Below the pieces are notes generated by a model. That model did no database searches and was not told where the DNA came from. It worked only from the letters and a program-made list of their open reading frames with translations. A stretch of 64,000 nt of DNA from Impatiens glandulifera (lineage: Eukaryota; Streptophyta; Magnoliopsida; Ericales; Balsaminaceae), in the NCBI RefSeq assembly GCF_907164915.1, contig NC_061862.1, forward strand, positions 82,859,718 through 82,923,717, given 5' to 3'. The position numbers were made by a program, and so were the translations under genes. Shown here one piece after another: positions 47,053 through 59,600 of the stretch; position 1 is the stretch's first letter, and every line of letters begins with the position of its first letter.

Positions 47053-49938
47053 TTATCGAATTATGTTCTTCTCATCCCATATAGGACATTTACATGTTGC
47101 GCCTTTATTCCTCCACTCAGCTCCACAAGTGTAGCAGAATTCATGGCCACATCTTCATAAAACAAACACATCATTTTTAATACTATGAAATCGGTGTCGT
47201 GAGCCTAAACAATGATCCAAACACAATTTTACTCGTGTTTTCAAGTAGATTAATCATATACAGACTCTAAGTTTTATAAGCATCCTGGAAGTTCTTTGAT
47301 AAGGCGCATTTCTATTTCTCAATGATATTTCATTATCAAGACAATGGGATGAATTTCGTGAAATTATTTCATACTAAGTATGGCCAATACCAAGTATACA
47401 AGCAGTGAATTCAAATTCAGAATAAAATGGAAGTCAAAATGATACCTGCAATAAATGTGGTAACATCCTTCTCGAAGTTCAACCATATTTTTACACTTGA
47501 AACATTGCCTCCACTTGTTTTGAGCAGCAACAGATTTCAGCTTTGCATCACCTTCAGTTTGATTAGGATATAACATGACATATGTTTCACAAGACATGTT
47601 AGAGTGCCAAGGGACTTTGCAATGCCCACAGAAGAGCATACGACAATTTACACATTTTATAGCTTCATTTGTATGCCCACTTCGCAAAACCAAAGTGGAT
47701 GACATTAGTACCGAGCACTTAGGATTTGGGCAATATATCCTCCTCATTGCAGGAATAGAAGCTTCAGTCACTCTTTGCATCAAAATATCATACAATTTAG
47801 AGGGCAAGAATTGTTTGCAGCTCTCGGGAGTCAGGGAGGATTTACATCCTTCATGGGGACATTTTGGAAGAATCCCATTAAGAAGTTGTACTTCAACATG
47901 TTGTTTCATACAACAAAGGCAGTATGAATGCAAACAACCTTCTATATTATACATCTGGAAGTTATCTGTATCTTCCAAACAGATGGAACAGTTGACTGAG
48001 TTTTTACCACTATTATTATCTTCAGCTTCCCTAGTTATCTGGGAATCTATTGCCTCTTGTGCAAGTTTAACAGAAATGCTTACATCTTTTTGCTCAACTA
48101 GAGTTGAAGTACAATGAGAGAATTTTCTGAATAGAAGTGTCAACTGACCAATCAAGGATGCTACATTTCCATTGTTTGGTTTCAATGTCCCTTGGACCTG
48201 CAATTTTGTTTAAAGTGTAGCTTCAGTCAATAAGATGATAGATAATAAACAAGATTCAAAGAAATACAGAAAAGAATTATAAACTTTGATACATAGATGA
48301 AGAATGGAAAAGATTACTAGCATATTACATACTCTGCATATTACATACTTTGTTGTATGGGATCATTATGGGGTTATTTGATGAGGATTATTCACTTCCA
48401 TAAAAACATTCAAATCATTAGCTAATAAATATATTTTGATCATTTTACTTAAAACAATAATTCAAATAAACCACACTTTTAATCAAACAATATTTTTTTT
48501 CCAAAAAAACACTTTCAAATTAACCCTATATCAAACAAGAATAACCACCAAACAAGTCCAAAGGTATGTATATAAAATTAACAGAACAAATATTCTGTCA
48601 TGCATTAACTATATTCTCTAAGTCCAATACACCATTGCAGAATAAGGTAAGAAAATATGTATTCTGCTCCTAAAAGTAACAAAAATATATAATAGAACTT
48701 CCTTTTTAGCTCTAACAATTAAAGAAATAAAAGGCTTAATTCACAATTTACTTTAGAACAATGAACAAGATACAAAATTTATGATGAAAATGAGAGAAGT
48801 AACACACACGGAGAGATAAGTAAATAGCACTTACATATCCATGCAATTGGGCATCATCTATAAACAAGGAGAGACGTTTAATGCCCAATTGAAGAGCAAT
48901 ATTGAGACCTTCTGCCAAGGCTTTCAGCTCAACCACTTCACTGACCATTTCAACAGCTACCACGGGCTTCGCCATCCTAAAAACCAAATTGTTACCTAAA
49001 TCACATAGTGCAATCCCAATTCCTCCCCATATCTTATGTTGTCCTCTGATATCTGTCCCTTTCCACAAGATACCTGTAATGAATCGTCAAAAAGTAAAAA
49101 CCATGCTCAACATTACTACAGATACAAACATATATGCAACTTGTTTGCAGATTTGATCTAAACATCATTATCCTTAGATGAAGGGTACATACATTAAGAT
49201 GGATAATGTTAGGAAACTTCAGAAAATAATCTCAACATGACATTCAATATTCATATCTCATACACTAAAGGGACCAAATTCAAAATCAAATATATGCCTT
49301 AATTATGAACTAGAACATAGCTGAACATGATGCAAGATTCTGCAGCAGCGAAAACAATTCGAAAGCATCTAAACAACTTCAGAAGTTAAAATCAGATATC
49401 TCACTGTTATTCAAACAGTAATACCTTTGGTATAGAGATTAAAAACTTCATTATTGTGCGTAACCGGAGCCGAGTGAGAAGAAGATGCACCATCTCCATA
49501 TGAACCATATGGTTTTTCAATATTATCACCATTTTTCTCCCATTGACTCTCAGGAACTTGATTAAGCTCATTCGCGAAACGCATATCGTGAACAACGCGT
49601 CCAATTTCCTCTTTTAATCTAAGCATCTCCGACTCCGCCATTATATGGTCCCTCTTTTCCTGCTCACAAGTCACTATATCCTCTGCGATTACGGAAGCGA
49701 GATAATCGTCCGCGACGGCACCTTCGAACTGATAATCGAAAAGACTTAACATCGATTCTTCTTGCGGAGAGAGAATCGAAGTCGAGCAATGCGGAGCAAG
49801 AGAGGCGTTCATTGCCTCCTGCATCTGCATATTGAAGGCGAGATCGAGGTCAATCGCCATTGCTCCAGCAGCAACAAGCTCGCGGCTCTGCTCCATAGCT
49901 AGGAAGAGTAGTTCTTCTTCTTCTTCGATGGTATCCAT
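47053..49938 (-). CDS. RBR (RING-IBR-RING) E3 ubiquitin ligase with RNase H-like domain, 4 exons
   Basis: Exons 49938-49425, 49073-48835, 48197-47446 and 47152-47053, all GT-AG with consistent phases (1, 0, 2), give 534 residues. Residues 1-171 are acidic and helical. Exon 2 encodes an RNase H-like domain (GIGIALCDLGNNLVF, VELKALAEGLNIALQLGIK). Exon 3 has RING1 (CSICLED, CLHSYCLCC, KCPHEGC) and the IBR (YCPNPKCS, CVNCRMLFCGHC). RING2 spans exons 3-4 (CFKCKNMVELREGCYHIYC, then CGHEFCYTCGAEW). RBR ligases transfer ubiquitin through a thioester on the RING2 Cys; here it is present in REGCYHI. The combination matches a plant RBR family with an N-terminal RVT_3/RNase H-like domain; substrates are unknown. 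No frame damage is seen. Confidence 0.92.
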
Positions 49939-50593
49939 TTTTCTTGGTGAAGAAATACAGAGGAATCTCTGCTATGGAATCCGAATATAAATCATATAAG
50001 ATAGGGAGGGGAAACGCCGGAATGTTAGTGGGAAGTGTAACAGACTAATATCTGCATGGTTCTTTCTTCCTATTGGTCAATCATTTTTATCTCTCATAAA
50101 AACATTCAATTGTAATCAACTTTAATTTGTGTAATAAATATGAACTAATTGAAAAAAATATATTCTTTTTATTTTGTATAAAAAAATAATAATAATAAAA
50201 CTCAATCATAACAATAAATAAAATAAATAAAAAACTTACCACCGAATATATACTTATATATTAGGGTTGTTCGGATGATGATGACTGCAACAAGCTTGGT
50301 TCGACTCAAAAAACTTGAACTAAAATTAAATTTTTAAACTCGAGTTTGAATTCGAACTCAAACCAAAATTTATTATCAAAACGAATATATTAATTTTTCA
50401 TACTTATTCAACCAAAAAAAATAAAAATAAAAGAATGAAGAGTGTTTGTGAATAAGTGAGAGAAATTATAAAAAATGAATAGTATTTATAAATAAATGAG
50501 AGAAAATATAAAAATGGAAGAATATTTGTGAGTAAATAAAAAAAAATGTGAAAAAGAAAAAGTGAGTACAATATATAATATGATTGTTATAAT
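49939..50593. other. 5' flank of the RBR gene
   Basis: The leader and promoter should lie in 49939-50100 on the minus strand. 50260-50400 holds an hAT-subterminal-like stretch (gggttgttcgg, gaactcaaacc). Confidence 0.4.
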
Positions 50594-50607
50594 ATATTAT
50601 TATTATT

Positions 50608-51674
50608 GAAAAAAATTCTAAAAATAAGAAAAGATGCATTTCAAATGGTGAAAATCACAATTGGAATTGGAAGAGGGGTACTATTTTGGCATGATTCTTG
50701 ACTGTATAATATTCTCATTATATATCAAAGAAAAAATGTAAAAAAACAGAGTTAGAAGAGAATACATCAAGTACTCATTTAGAGACGTCTATGAAGGTAA
50801 ATGTGATTCACTTTTGAGGCGTATTCCAGAAGGTGATAGAATCCTAAACCTAATGAGGCAGAAACAACTCAATGAAAGTAATGATGAAATATGTTGGAAA
50901 ATAGAAAGCAATGAGAAGTTTATTACAGGAAAGACATGGGAAATGATTAGAACAAGAGGACATGAGGTAGAATGGCATAATATGGTATGGTCTCCAAAGA
51001 TTATTCCTCGTCACCAATTTATTCTCTAGCTGGTATACAGGAAAAGGTTGACAACAAAAGACAGAATTTGAAAATACATAAACATTCCTGATATCAACTG
51101 TGTTCTATGTTCGGGAGTTGAGAAAAACATAAACTATTTATTTGGGGAATGCTCTTTTGTAATACAAATCTGGAGGATGTATACTACAAACATGAACATC
51201 ATTAACTTTCCATGAATATGGGAAGAAATCCAAGAGTGGGTGAAGAATAAAGCAAAAGGAAAATCTTTCTATGTAAGTATGTTAAAATGTTATTTTGGAG
51301 CAGTAATCTACAATATCTGGAAAGAAAGAAATTCAAGAACTCACAGTGGAAGAAGTAGAACCGCTGAAGATATTTGGAGAGATATAACTTCAGATGGAAA
51401 TGCACTCATTCAATCCTGGAGAGGAATCGAAAAAAATGAAGAGAATAGAAAGCTCTGCCAGATATGGAATATTTCGTTTGAGAATGTCACAAGTAGAATA
51501 AAAGTAAAAACGTTGTAGGCTCTAATTGATTATTGTTATTATCTGTAATTCAATTATTGTTTCATTGTCAAATCTAGAAATTGTCTAGATCTAATCTTAA
51601 ACTTTTGTATTTTTTCCCTCTTTTGAGTTTTTTGTAATGAAATGGCACTAAGCTGCTTTCTTCCCAAAAAAAAA
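50608..51674 (+). mobile_element. 5'-truncated LINE with poly(A) end and candidate TSD
   Basis: The plus-strand coding remnant follows the C-terminal part of plant L1-type ORF2. It reads a zf-RVT-like stretch (GKTWEMIRTRGHEVEWHNMV WSPKIIPRHQFIL, and after stops INCVLCSGVEKNINYLFGEC) and IYNIWKERNSRTH near 51310. The element ends in an A-run (51666-51674). The 14-bp string atattattattatt occurs at 50594-50607 and again at 51674-51687, as expected for a LINE target duplication, but the string is low-complexity. Open stretches: 50814-51029 and 51240-51518. The RT domain itself is absent. Confidence 0.75.
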
Positions 51675-51879
51675 TATTATTATTATTATATAATATAATA
51701 TATTTCGTAGAATATATTTATGGAATATAATATAATAAAAATATAATATTGTAACGATGACAGATTAGGGAATTATAGTTTTTACTTTTTTTTAACAATA
51801 TGATATAATAATGTAGGTCTAACATAAAATGATATAAATTTTAAATCACTCTGCGATAATAGATTCAATTGGTGTGTTT

Positions 51880-52284
51880 TTTCCCACATTGACAAGAGAT
51901 CGGGGCAGATCGAAAAAATTCAAAATATGTTTACTGGGGTTCGGGCAGGGAAGATATATAGATGTCCCACATCGATTCCTGAACCGAAAATTTGCAATTA
52001 TTATTTTTTCACTAGAAAACTTTTATCTTCTCTTATTTAATTAATACTTTTATTATAATTATAAATTATTGATATTTATATAATTTATAATTATAAGAAT
52101 TATTTTATTGTTTATATTTTAAATTTAAACTATTTTTTGGTGCACCGCGGGAAATCCTCGTCCCCGATCGGGGCGGGGATGATTTATACTTAATATCCCC
52201 GTCAGGATTAGGACGGGTCTGGTAGATCCGAGACGGGAATGGTAATGCAATTTCTCGAACAGAATTGCCTTATTGTCATCTCTA
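51880..52284. mobile_element. Non-autonomous hAT-like element (right end clear)
   Basis: The right end, read as reverse complement, is tagagatgacaataaggc. The subterminal zone is rich in ggggcgggg/ccccgatc blocks (52150-52210). The left end is less clear, near gatcggggcagatcg at 51899. Confidence 0.45.
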
Positions 52285-52285
52285 C

Positions 52286-53545
52286 TAGGGATGGCAATGG
52301 GTACCCGTATATTCGTGGGTACCCGATGGTCGAATTCGGGTAATTTAAATCGAGGTCATGGTCGGGGATAGGAAGTGAAAATGATTACCTGATCGGGTTT
52401 GGGGATGGGGAGTGTGCAAAACCCAAATCCGATACCCAAAATATTAATATTAATATTAAATAGTATAAACTTTTTAAATTAATAATGTTTGGATCGGAGA
52501 AATTTATTAATTTGGAGAGTTATTAATTAATCGATTAATTAATAATTATTAATTTATCAATAAAATAATAATTATTGTATTAATTTAAATAGATTTTAAC
52601 CAATTTAACGTATAATTCTTATATTCATATAAAATAAGTAATTATACGTTTCAAACAAAAAGTCAAATTAGTCGATGTCTTTAAGAATTACGTTGCAACG
52701 AACATTTGAACTCCAAGTTTTAACACTATTATTAATGACTTTTGAAGTCTTAAATGACTTTTGAAATAATATTGTCGATATAAATAAGAGGAACAAATGT
52801 GAATGTATTATTAAACAAGTTTGGTATATAATATATAAATTATTAATTTATGATTTTTTGAAACCGAAAATTATAAAGGGATCTTTCAAAAAAATATTAT
52901 CTTATTATTTTATTGAGTTTTTCAATTTTTTATATTGTCCTAAGTCAGGACCGGACAAATTTATTATTTTAGAGAGTTTATTAATTTATCGAATATTAAT
53001 TTAAAGAGTTTCTAATATATATATATATAAAATTTAAAATGAATTTTTAAATTTTCAATAAATACAATCATTACAAATTTAGAATAAATATATTCTTTAA
53101 TTACTTATAAACACTTTATTCCCTTCTACATCATCATTTTAATTTATGTTTCTCACATTTTATTCTTCCATTTTCTTTAATAACAAAATATTTTTTCTCT
53201 CTATTATTCAATTTTTTTTCAAGATTAACATTTCTCAATCTTCTTTTTAATTTTTGTTAAACTTTTTATATGTAATAACAATAAAATTGTTATATTATTT
53301 AACTTCTACAACATAATTATACAAGGAAGTAATATTTTCATTTGTGTTTTTAATAGTTAGTATTTAGAAAATAATAAATAAAAATTCATATTTTTATCAG
53401 GTAACAGGGTACCAGTCAGGAATCGATTAACCGATGAATTGAGAATAATGATACAAATAGATATACACGTTTGGTTCGGGGTCGGTGAGAGAATGGGTAT
53501 TTCACTATTCGATACTGGGTAGAGTACCGTTATCCTTCATAATCT
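52286..53545. mobile_element. Non-autonomous hAT-like element
   Basis: The left end tagggatggcaatgggtacc is followed by gggtacccga blocks. The right end, as reverse complement, is gaaggataacggtactctac. The interior is AT-rich. It begins one base after the end of the preceding hAT-like element. Confidence 0.5.
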
Positions 53546-54186
53546 TTAATGACATATGTATTTTGAACAAAAAGATCGTAAAAAAAATATATTTGTTTTA
53601 GATTTTATACTTTAATATTAAAATAAATAAATATATTATATATTATCCGATTAGAAAAAGCTCGTTAGAACTTTAATAAATAAATTTTAAATAATAAGTA
53701 TGTCTAGATAATTTTTTTAATTATTATATTATATAAATGAACTAATTATATGCTAAATAAATTTTTTTCCAAAATAAAACTATTGATATAATTATAAAAT
53801 AAAAGCATGTTAAGCTAATTGTATGGTATTGATAGTAAAAAACTAAAATAATTTATAATATAAACAACTCTGAAATATTATAAACATAATTAAATTTAAA
53901 TAATAAAAAGTTAATAACGAGCTTAAATAAAATAATTAAACACGAATCATCTTATTTAAATAAATAAACAAATTTATTGTAATATATCCTATTAGACAAA
54001 ATAATAGTAATGATAAATTTATACTATTAAAATATTTTATATCTTCTCTCGTTCATTTTTAATTTATAGGTAAACATCTTATATATATATATTAAATATT
54101 TAATATTAATTTTCATTTAAAATAAATAAGAAAATATTTTCATATACTATTTTAAGAACACAATAATCTAAAATTATAATTTTGAT

Positions 54187-54247
<61 letters not shown>

Positions 54248-54599
54248 ACTAACCCAATTTATAAAAAAAAAAATCAAAAAATTCTTAAACATTAAAATAT
54301 ATTAAATAATTATATTTGATAAATGTTATAATCCAAAAATAATTAAAATAAAAGTCAAATATAAATCAAGCAATTATTTAAGAAAAAAGTTGTTTTTATT
54401 AATCTCAAAATAATTAAGAATTGAAGAATTATATAAATGAAATAATTATTTAGAAAAAATATTGTAGTTATTTAAATCTTAAATAATTAAAAACAAAATA
54501 CTAAAATACACAAAATTAAATAATAAATAAAATAGACAAAAACTAAAATTTATTCTATTGATTAATTTTGTATATTTTATAGATAATAATAAAAAAAAG
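53546..54599. other. AT-rich spacer
   Basis: No gene seen. A (TA)n run of about 50 bases lies at 54192-54245. Confidence 0.6.
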
Positions 54600-55336
54600 G
54601 CAAAATGTCACACACTAGAGTTGTTTGGCCCAAATCAAACATGGTCTAAAACCATCCGGGCCAATCAGTGTGCGTAAAGAGGGCTAACTTCCAAGCTAAA
54701 CAGCCGAGGCACGCATCGCCCAACACCAACAAAATGCAGACGTAACGTCACGGACCGCGCCAAACGCGTATTGACGGTCGACATCGACTTCTTCATCGCG
54801 ATAAAAGATAAACACGATCGATTTCTTTGAGAATCTGGCGATGCTTATCTTCCTCCGTACCAAACCAAAACAGAAGATTCGAAAGTCAAAATGATCACGC
54901 TAGTCATGTGATCATTTCGCTTGTGATCCTTGGTCGAATTATGACCTAAACAGATCGAATACGGCCGAGCAAGTGGAAACCATCAATAGTATTTTGTTCG
55001 AAATATGACCGCCTTAAGTCATCAACCGAAATTGGTTAGCTATAAAAGGGACTTCCTGACCAAGACGAATACCAAGAACTCAACCTCAAGCAATCAATCA
55101 ACCTCCCACAAAATCTGCCATTAAAATTTCTTCAAACTTTTAAGTTTTTAGAAATTTTTGTGTAAGTCCTCTGAGTTTGATTTGATTCATTTAAAATCTT
55201 TAACAACAAGTGTACATGTGTTTCCAACTCACTGTAAATTATCATTCAGGTTATGAATCAAAATTAATATTTATACATCTAAGTTCGCATATTCTTCAAT
55301 ATTACACAAGTGTTTTTTTTTTTAAAAATTTAGATG
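54600..55336 (+). promoter_or_regulatory. GC-richer promoter-like island
   Basis: Its composition contrasts with the AT-rich flanks. It includes gcagacgtaacgtcacgga (two ACGT cores, 54733-54751) and a TATA-like GCTATAAAAGGG near 55038-55049, followed by a CA-rich leader-like stretch (ctcaacctcaagcaatcaat). No downstream frame is attached; the 8.3 kb MULE begins at 55345. It could be the promoter of a displaced gene, or the U3/R part of an LTR or pararetroviral-type element. Transcription was not shown. Confidence 0.4.
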
Positions 55337-55344
55337 TATTTTAA

Positions 55345-55500
55345 GGGAAATTTGAGCAAATGACCCCAAAAAGGGGCTAAATGTGTACGGTGCAGGCCCA
55401 TGTTTTTTATAGCGCTGGTAACCCCCAAACTTTTTAATGACCATTATACCCCTACGTCACGCACCCTCCAGATGCGTGACGCACCCTAAACCCTATAAAG
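55345..55500 (+). repeat. Left TIR of the 8.3 kb MULE
   Basis: Matches the reverse complement of 63490-63644, with small indels. It contains two palindromic 11-mers at 55453-55463 and 55473-55483. Confidence 0.9.
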
Positions 55501-55899
55501 TCATAATTTTTTTTCATTTTCGTTTCATTTTCTCTCTCATCCACCCTTTCCCCCCTTTCTTCCCCGTCTTCTTCGCTCCTCCGTGAACCTTAATGGTGGA
55601 GGAGAAGACTTTCTCTTCTTTTTCATCTCTGAAGAACCAATCGAAGAGGCACCGTCTACCATTCCACCATATTCAATGGCCTATAGCTGCGAAGAACTTC
55701 CAACGGAGACGAGTTTGACAGCGCGGAGGATTTTGAACAAATTGATATTTCATTCGACCATTCTACTATATTCGTTTATATTTGTGTTTATTTCGTGATT
55801 GTTTGTTTCGATTTCCTATACAGTTCGTGTAGATTTCCTTTACAGAACGTTCCTCATTGATTCGCTGATTCGTTGAATGCAGGTTGTTTGTTTGGTAGG

Positions 55900-56011
55900 T
55901 TGCGTCACGTAGGATGCGTCAAGATGGATGCATCAACTCGGATGCGTCAAGATGGATGCGTCAAGATGGATGCGTCAACTCGGATGCGTCAACTCGGATG
56001 CGTCAAGTAGG
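55900..56011 (+). repeat. 14-bp array, eight units
   Basis: Exact 14-bp period with units such as ATGCGTCAAGATGG and ATGCGTCAACTCGG. The first unit contains TGCGTCACGTA. It lies upstream of the Ulp1-type ORF. Confidence 0.95.
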
Positions 56012-56244
56012 ATACAATGCGTCACATTTATTTTTATTTTATATAAAACCCAAATAAGCCTCGACCACTATTCATGCTCTCTCTCTCTCTCTCTCGCACC
56101 CGACGACGCACCTGCCTCGACGACGCACCTGCCTCGACGTCTCTTTCTGCTCGTCTTCGTCTTCTCGTTCATTCATTGACTTCATCAGGTTAGTTTTAGT
56201 TATGTTGGTTTATGTTATGGTTCGTTCATTCATTGATTTATGTT

Positions 56245-56520
56245 CATGTTAGGTTTTAGGGTTGGTTGCTTCTTGTTTGCAAATGGTTCATTCATGGTTT
56301 ATATTAGGGTTTAAGGTTGCTTCATGCTTACAAATGGTTCATGCATGTTTTATGTTAGGGTTTTAGGGTTGCTTCTTGCTTTCAAATGGTTCATGCATGT
56401 TTTATGTTAGGGTTTTAGGGTTGCTTCTTGCTTTAAAATGGTTCATGCATGTTTTATGTTAGGGTTTAGGGTAGGTTGCTTCTTGCTGTCAAATGGTTCA
56501 TGCATGGTTTATGGGTTGGG
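56245..56520 (+). repeat. 52-bp tandem repeat with telomere-like TTAGGG blocks
   Basis: About five units, the central ones exactly 52 bp apart (atgcatgttttatgttaggg at 56341, 56393, 56445). Each contains ttagggttttagggttgctt. It lies in the leader/promoter region of the Ulp1-type ORF. Confidence 0.9.
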
Positions 56521-56521
56521 C

Positions 56522-56572
56522 TGCGTCTTGCGGTTGCGTCATGCAGTTGCGTCACGCAGGCTGCGTAACGCA
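56522..56572 (+). repeat. Iteron-like array of the palindromic 11-mer
   Basis: Units at 56522, 56535, 56548 and 56562 (13-14 bp steps). The third is an exact TGCGTCACGCA and the fourth is TGCGTAACGCA. It lies about 110 bp upstream of the ATG at 56681. Confidence 0.9.
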
Positions 56573-56680
56573 TCTGACAGTTGTTTCTAGATATTTTGAC
56601 GGTTGCTTTTCTTCTCGTTTGTTTATATTTGTTGTGAAAGGTTTTCACAAACATTGTTGTTTTTGTTTTCCCTTTTGTAG

Positions 56681-59600
56681 ATGGCAGACTTCACGGTTTA
56701 TGATTTTCCTGGTAGGATTTCATTGAAATCTGTCCTAGCCCTGAAAAAAGTATCTGATAGGTTTGAAGCGCTGGATCTTATGGAGAGGACTCTAAATTCC
56801 CAATTTCAGTATTTATTGAAAGGAGTCCCAGACTTGTTGTTCTCAGGGACAATTTTACATAAGTTGTTGCTTCGGAAGGTTAAGGCCAATTTGAATAGGA
56901 TGATTTTCAACTTGAATGGGGAGGAATATACTTTTGGTCTGAAAGAGTACGCATTGATTACAGACCTCAACTTCGACAGATTGCCTATATACAAAGATGA
57001 ATGTCGAGGTTGTCCACCCTTGCTGATAAAATATTTCAAAAGGAATACGACAATTCGAATGATGGAGTTGGAATCTATTTTTATGAAATGCACCGATAAG
57101 GAAAACGCATGGAAGATCGGGCTGATCTGCTTGATTAACCAGTACCTCTTCTCATATGACCCAAAACGGATTTTAAATCTCAAAATCATCCATATGGTTG
57201 AAGATGTTGAAGATTTCCTCCGATTTCCATGGGGGAAGGTGTCCTTTAGATTCACCATGAGGGGTCTTGACCAGGACATGAAACACCACATGTCGGTATA
57301 TATGTCCAGGAAAGGGAGTGGAGTTACTAATTCTTTTGCTTATAACGTTTATGGGTTTGTACTAGCACTACAAGTGTGGAGCTATGAGATTATTCAAAAC
57401 TTTGTCCCTAAATTCGCCACAAGGAAGAATGTTGATGTCCCTTTTCGCCCAAGGATACTGTTGTATCAATCCAAAATGAAGAACACATTTCAGGAGGTAC
57501 AATCTGCCTTTAATAGCGCTGTGTTTTCTAAGATGGAAGAGTCCTCCACGGAGACGAGTTTGTACAGTGGGGAGGATTTTGAACAAATTGACAATTCATT
57601 CGATGATTTGTTTGAGGGAGTTACTGATGGGGAAAAAAGAGAAAGGCTGATGAAGATGAAGATCAAAATGTTGATAAAGATGTTGATGAAGAACCTACTA
57701 CTGTCCAACCTTCCAAGAGGAAGAGGAAGGTTGAATATGATGATATATCCCCCCCAGCAAAGCAGCCACCAAGCGTCGTAGCATGCGTCACATGAGTCCC
57801 CCATCCGCAACTTCAACACCTCCATCATCACCGGCACCTGCACGTGAACCGGCACCGGCATCTCCTGTTCAGATAAAGGATGCCGAAGTGATAAAGAAGG
57901 ATGTCGAAGAGATAAAGAAAGATGTCGAAAAGATGAAGAGAGACATAAGAGACATCAAATTGAATCAACAAAACTACTTTATTCGGTTTAAAAAGATGAT
58001 TCTCAGTCTAAGCAACCAGTTCGTCAACCATGTCACCAACCAGGTAATTCTGTTTGAGCTTTATGTTTTGGTTATTGTTTTGTTGTTGTCTGACGCAGCT
58101 TGGTTATTTTTTGGTTCTGTTTGATTCTGTTTGGTTGCTGCTTGACGCATCTTGCGTGACGCAGCTGCGTGACGCAACTGCGTGACGCAGCTGCTTGACG
58201 CATCCTGAATATAAATTCTTTTCAATTTTGTAGCAGGAACAAAAGGAGAATGACATCGGTCTGAATGACATTCAGCACTAAGAAGATGAAGAAAAGGAGA
58301 ATGCCATTCCTGACGAAGAAGAGGAAGAAAAGGAGAATGCCATTCCTGACGAAGAAGAGGAAGAAAATGAGAATGTCATTGGTCTGAATGACATTCTCGA
58401 TGAAGAAGAGGAAGAAAAGGAGAATGCTATTGGTCTGAATGACATTCTCGATGAAGAAGAGGAGCAAAAGGAGAATGAAAAGGTTAATGATGGAGTCATT
58501 TTGCAGGACAGTGTTGAGGATCCGCCGATAGAGAATGAAAACGTTGTTGAGGATCCTCCGATAGAGAACAATCTTCAAGAGGCAGTGAATGAGAATGAGA
58601 ACGTTGTTGAGGATCCGTCGATAAAGTACAATCGTTAAGAGGCAGTGAATGAGAATGAGAACGTTGTTCAAGATCCTATTGATCCTATTGAGAAGGAAAT
58701 GGAAGAAGTGGCGAAGGAAGTGAAGAGAAAGCCTATAAAGAAGACTTTTCACAAGAAGGTGGGGAAGAAGGTGGGGAAGAAGATAGAGGAAAATGATGAA
58801 GATGAAGTGAAAATATGCAATACTCCTCCTCCTCTTCCTAAGAAAGACATATTGGTCACGAGAAGGAATAGGAGGCCGAAGAATGATCCAGATTTCACCG
58901 ACCCTAATCTAAAACTGCCCAAGTTAAAAGATCCTATCACCGTCAATCCACTTCTAAAATATGACGATCAACTTCTTCATCAATTGCTAACATGGATTAA
59001 AGATCCAAACACTGACGACACAAAAATTGAGCTCCATACTACGTTAGGTGATAAGGAATTATTTTGCCGACTGCTAAAAAGGTTCAACTAGGTGCAAAAT
59101 CAGGTAAGTAATATTCATGTTAAAATAATTTCACAATTGCATATTGTATTTTGAATGTTTTTCTCTCGTGTAGGAAATCGATGCAGGCTGCTTCATTCTG
59201 AGAAGAAGATCTTGGCTATATCCAAAGACATATAAGAAGAACTTCTTTATTGCAGATTGTTGACTCCACACCAGGTTCACTGCTGGTTACCCTAAATTTA
59301 AGGAAAGTCGTATTGAGTATGACATTGAAAACTTTTTAGAATTCTTCTGGGGCAATGAAAGCATCTTTATGAACAATTGGAAAGTATGCGATGATATATA
59401 TATTCCTTTGAACATCAAAGACGTCCACTGGATACTTTGTGTTGTCCGTCTACAGCAATGGCGCGTAGACGTATATGACTGCGATCCTGGATGTTATGCT
59501 AATCTTGATGAATATGTGCTACCGATGTGCGAAATGATTCTGGTTATATTTGACAAGGCATTGCCTCTTGAAGATAAAAAAAATTTCCTCTGCTTAACCC

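Noticed and set aside
55900..56011. CRISPR-like array
   Set aside because: Plant nuclear context, 14-bp period and no spacers. It is a minisatellite of motif units.
56245..56520. Interstitial telomere
   Set aside because: The TTAGGG-like blocks occur once or twice per 52-bp unit, not as perfect TTTAGGG tandem repeats.
58222..58752. 176-codon minus-strand frame rich in Phe/Leu/Ser
   Set aside because: Antisense of the Glu-rich repeats in the MULE protease exon.
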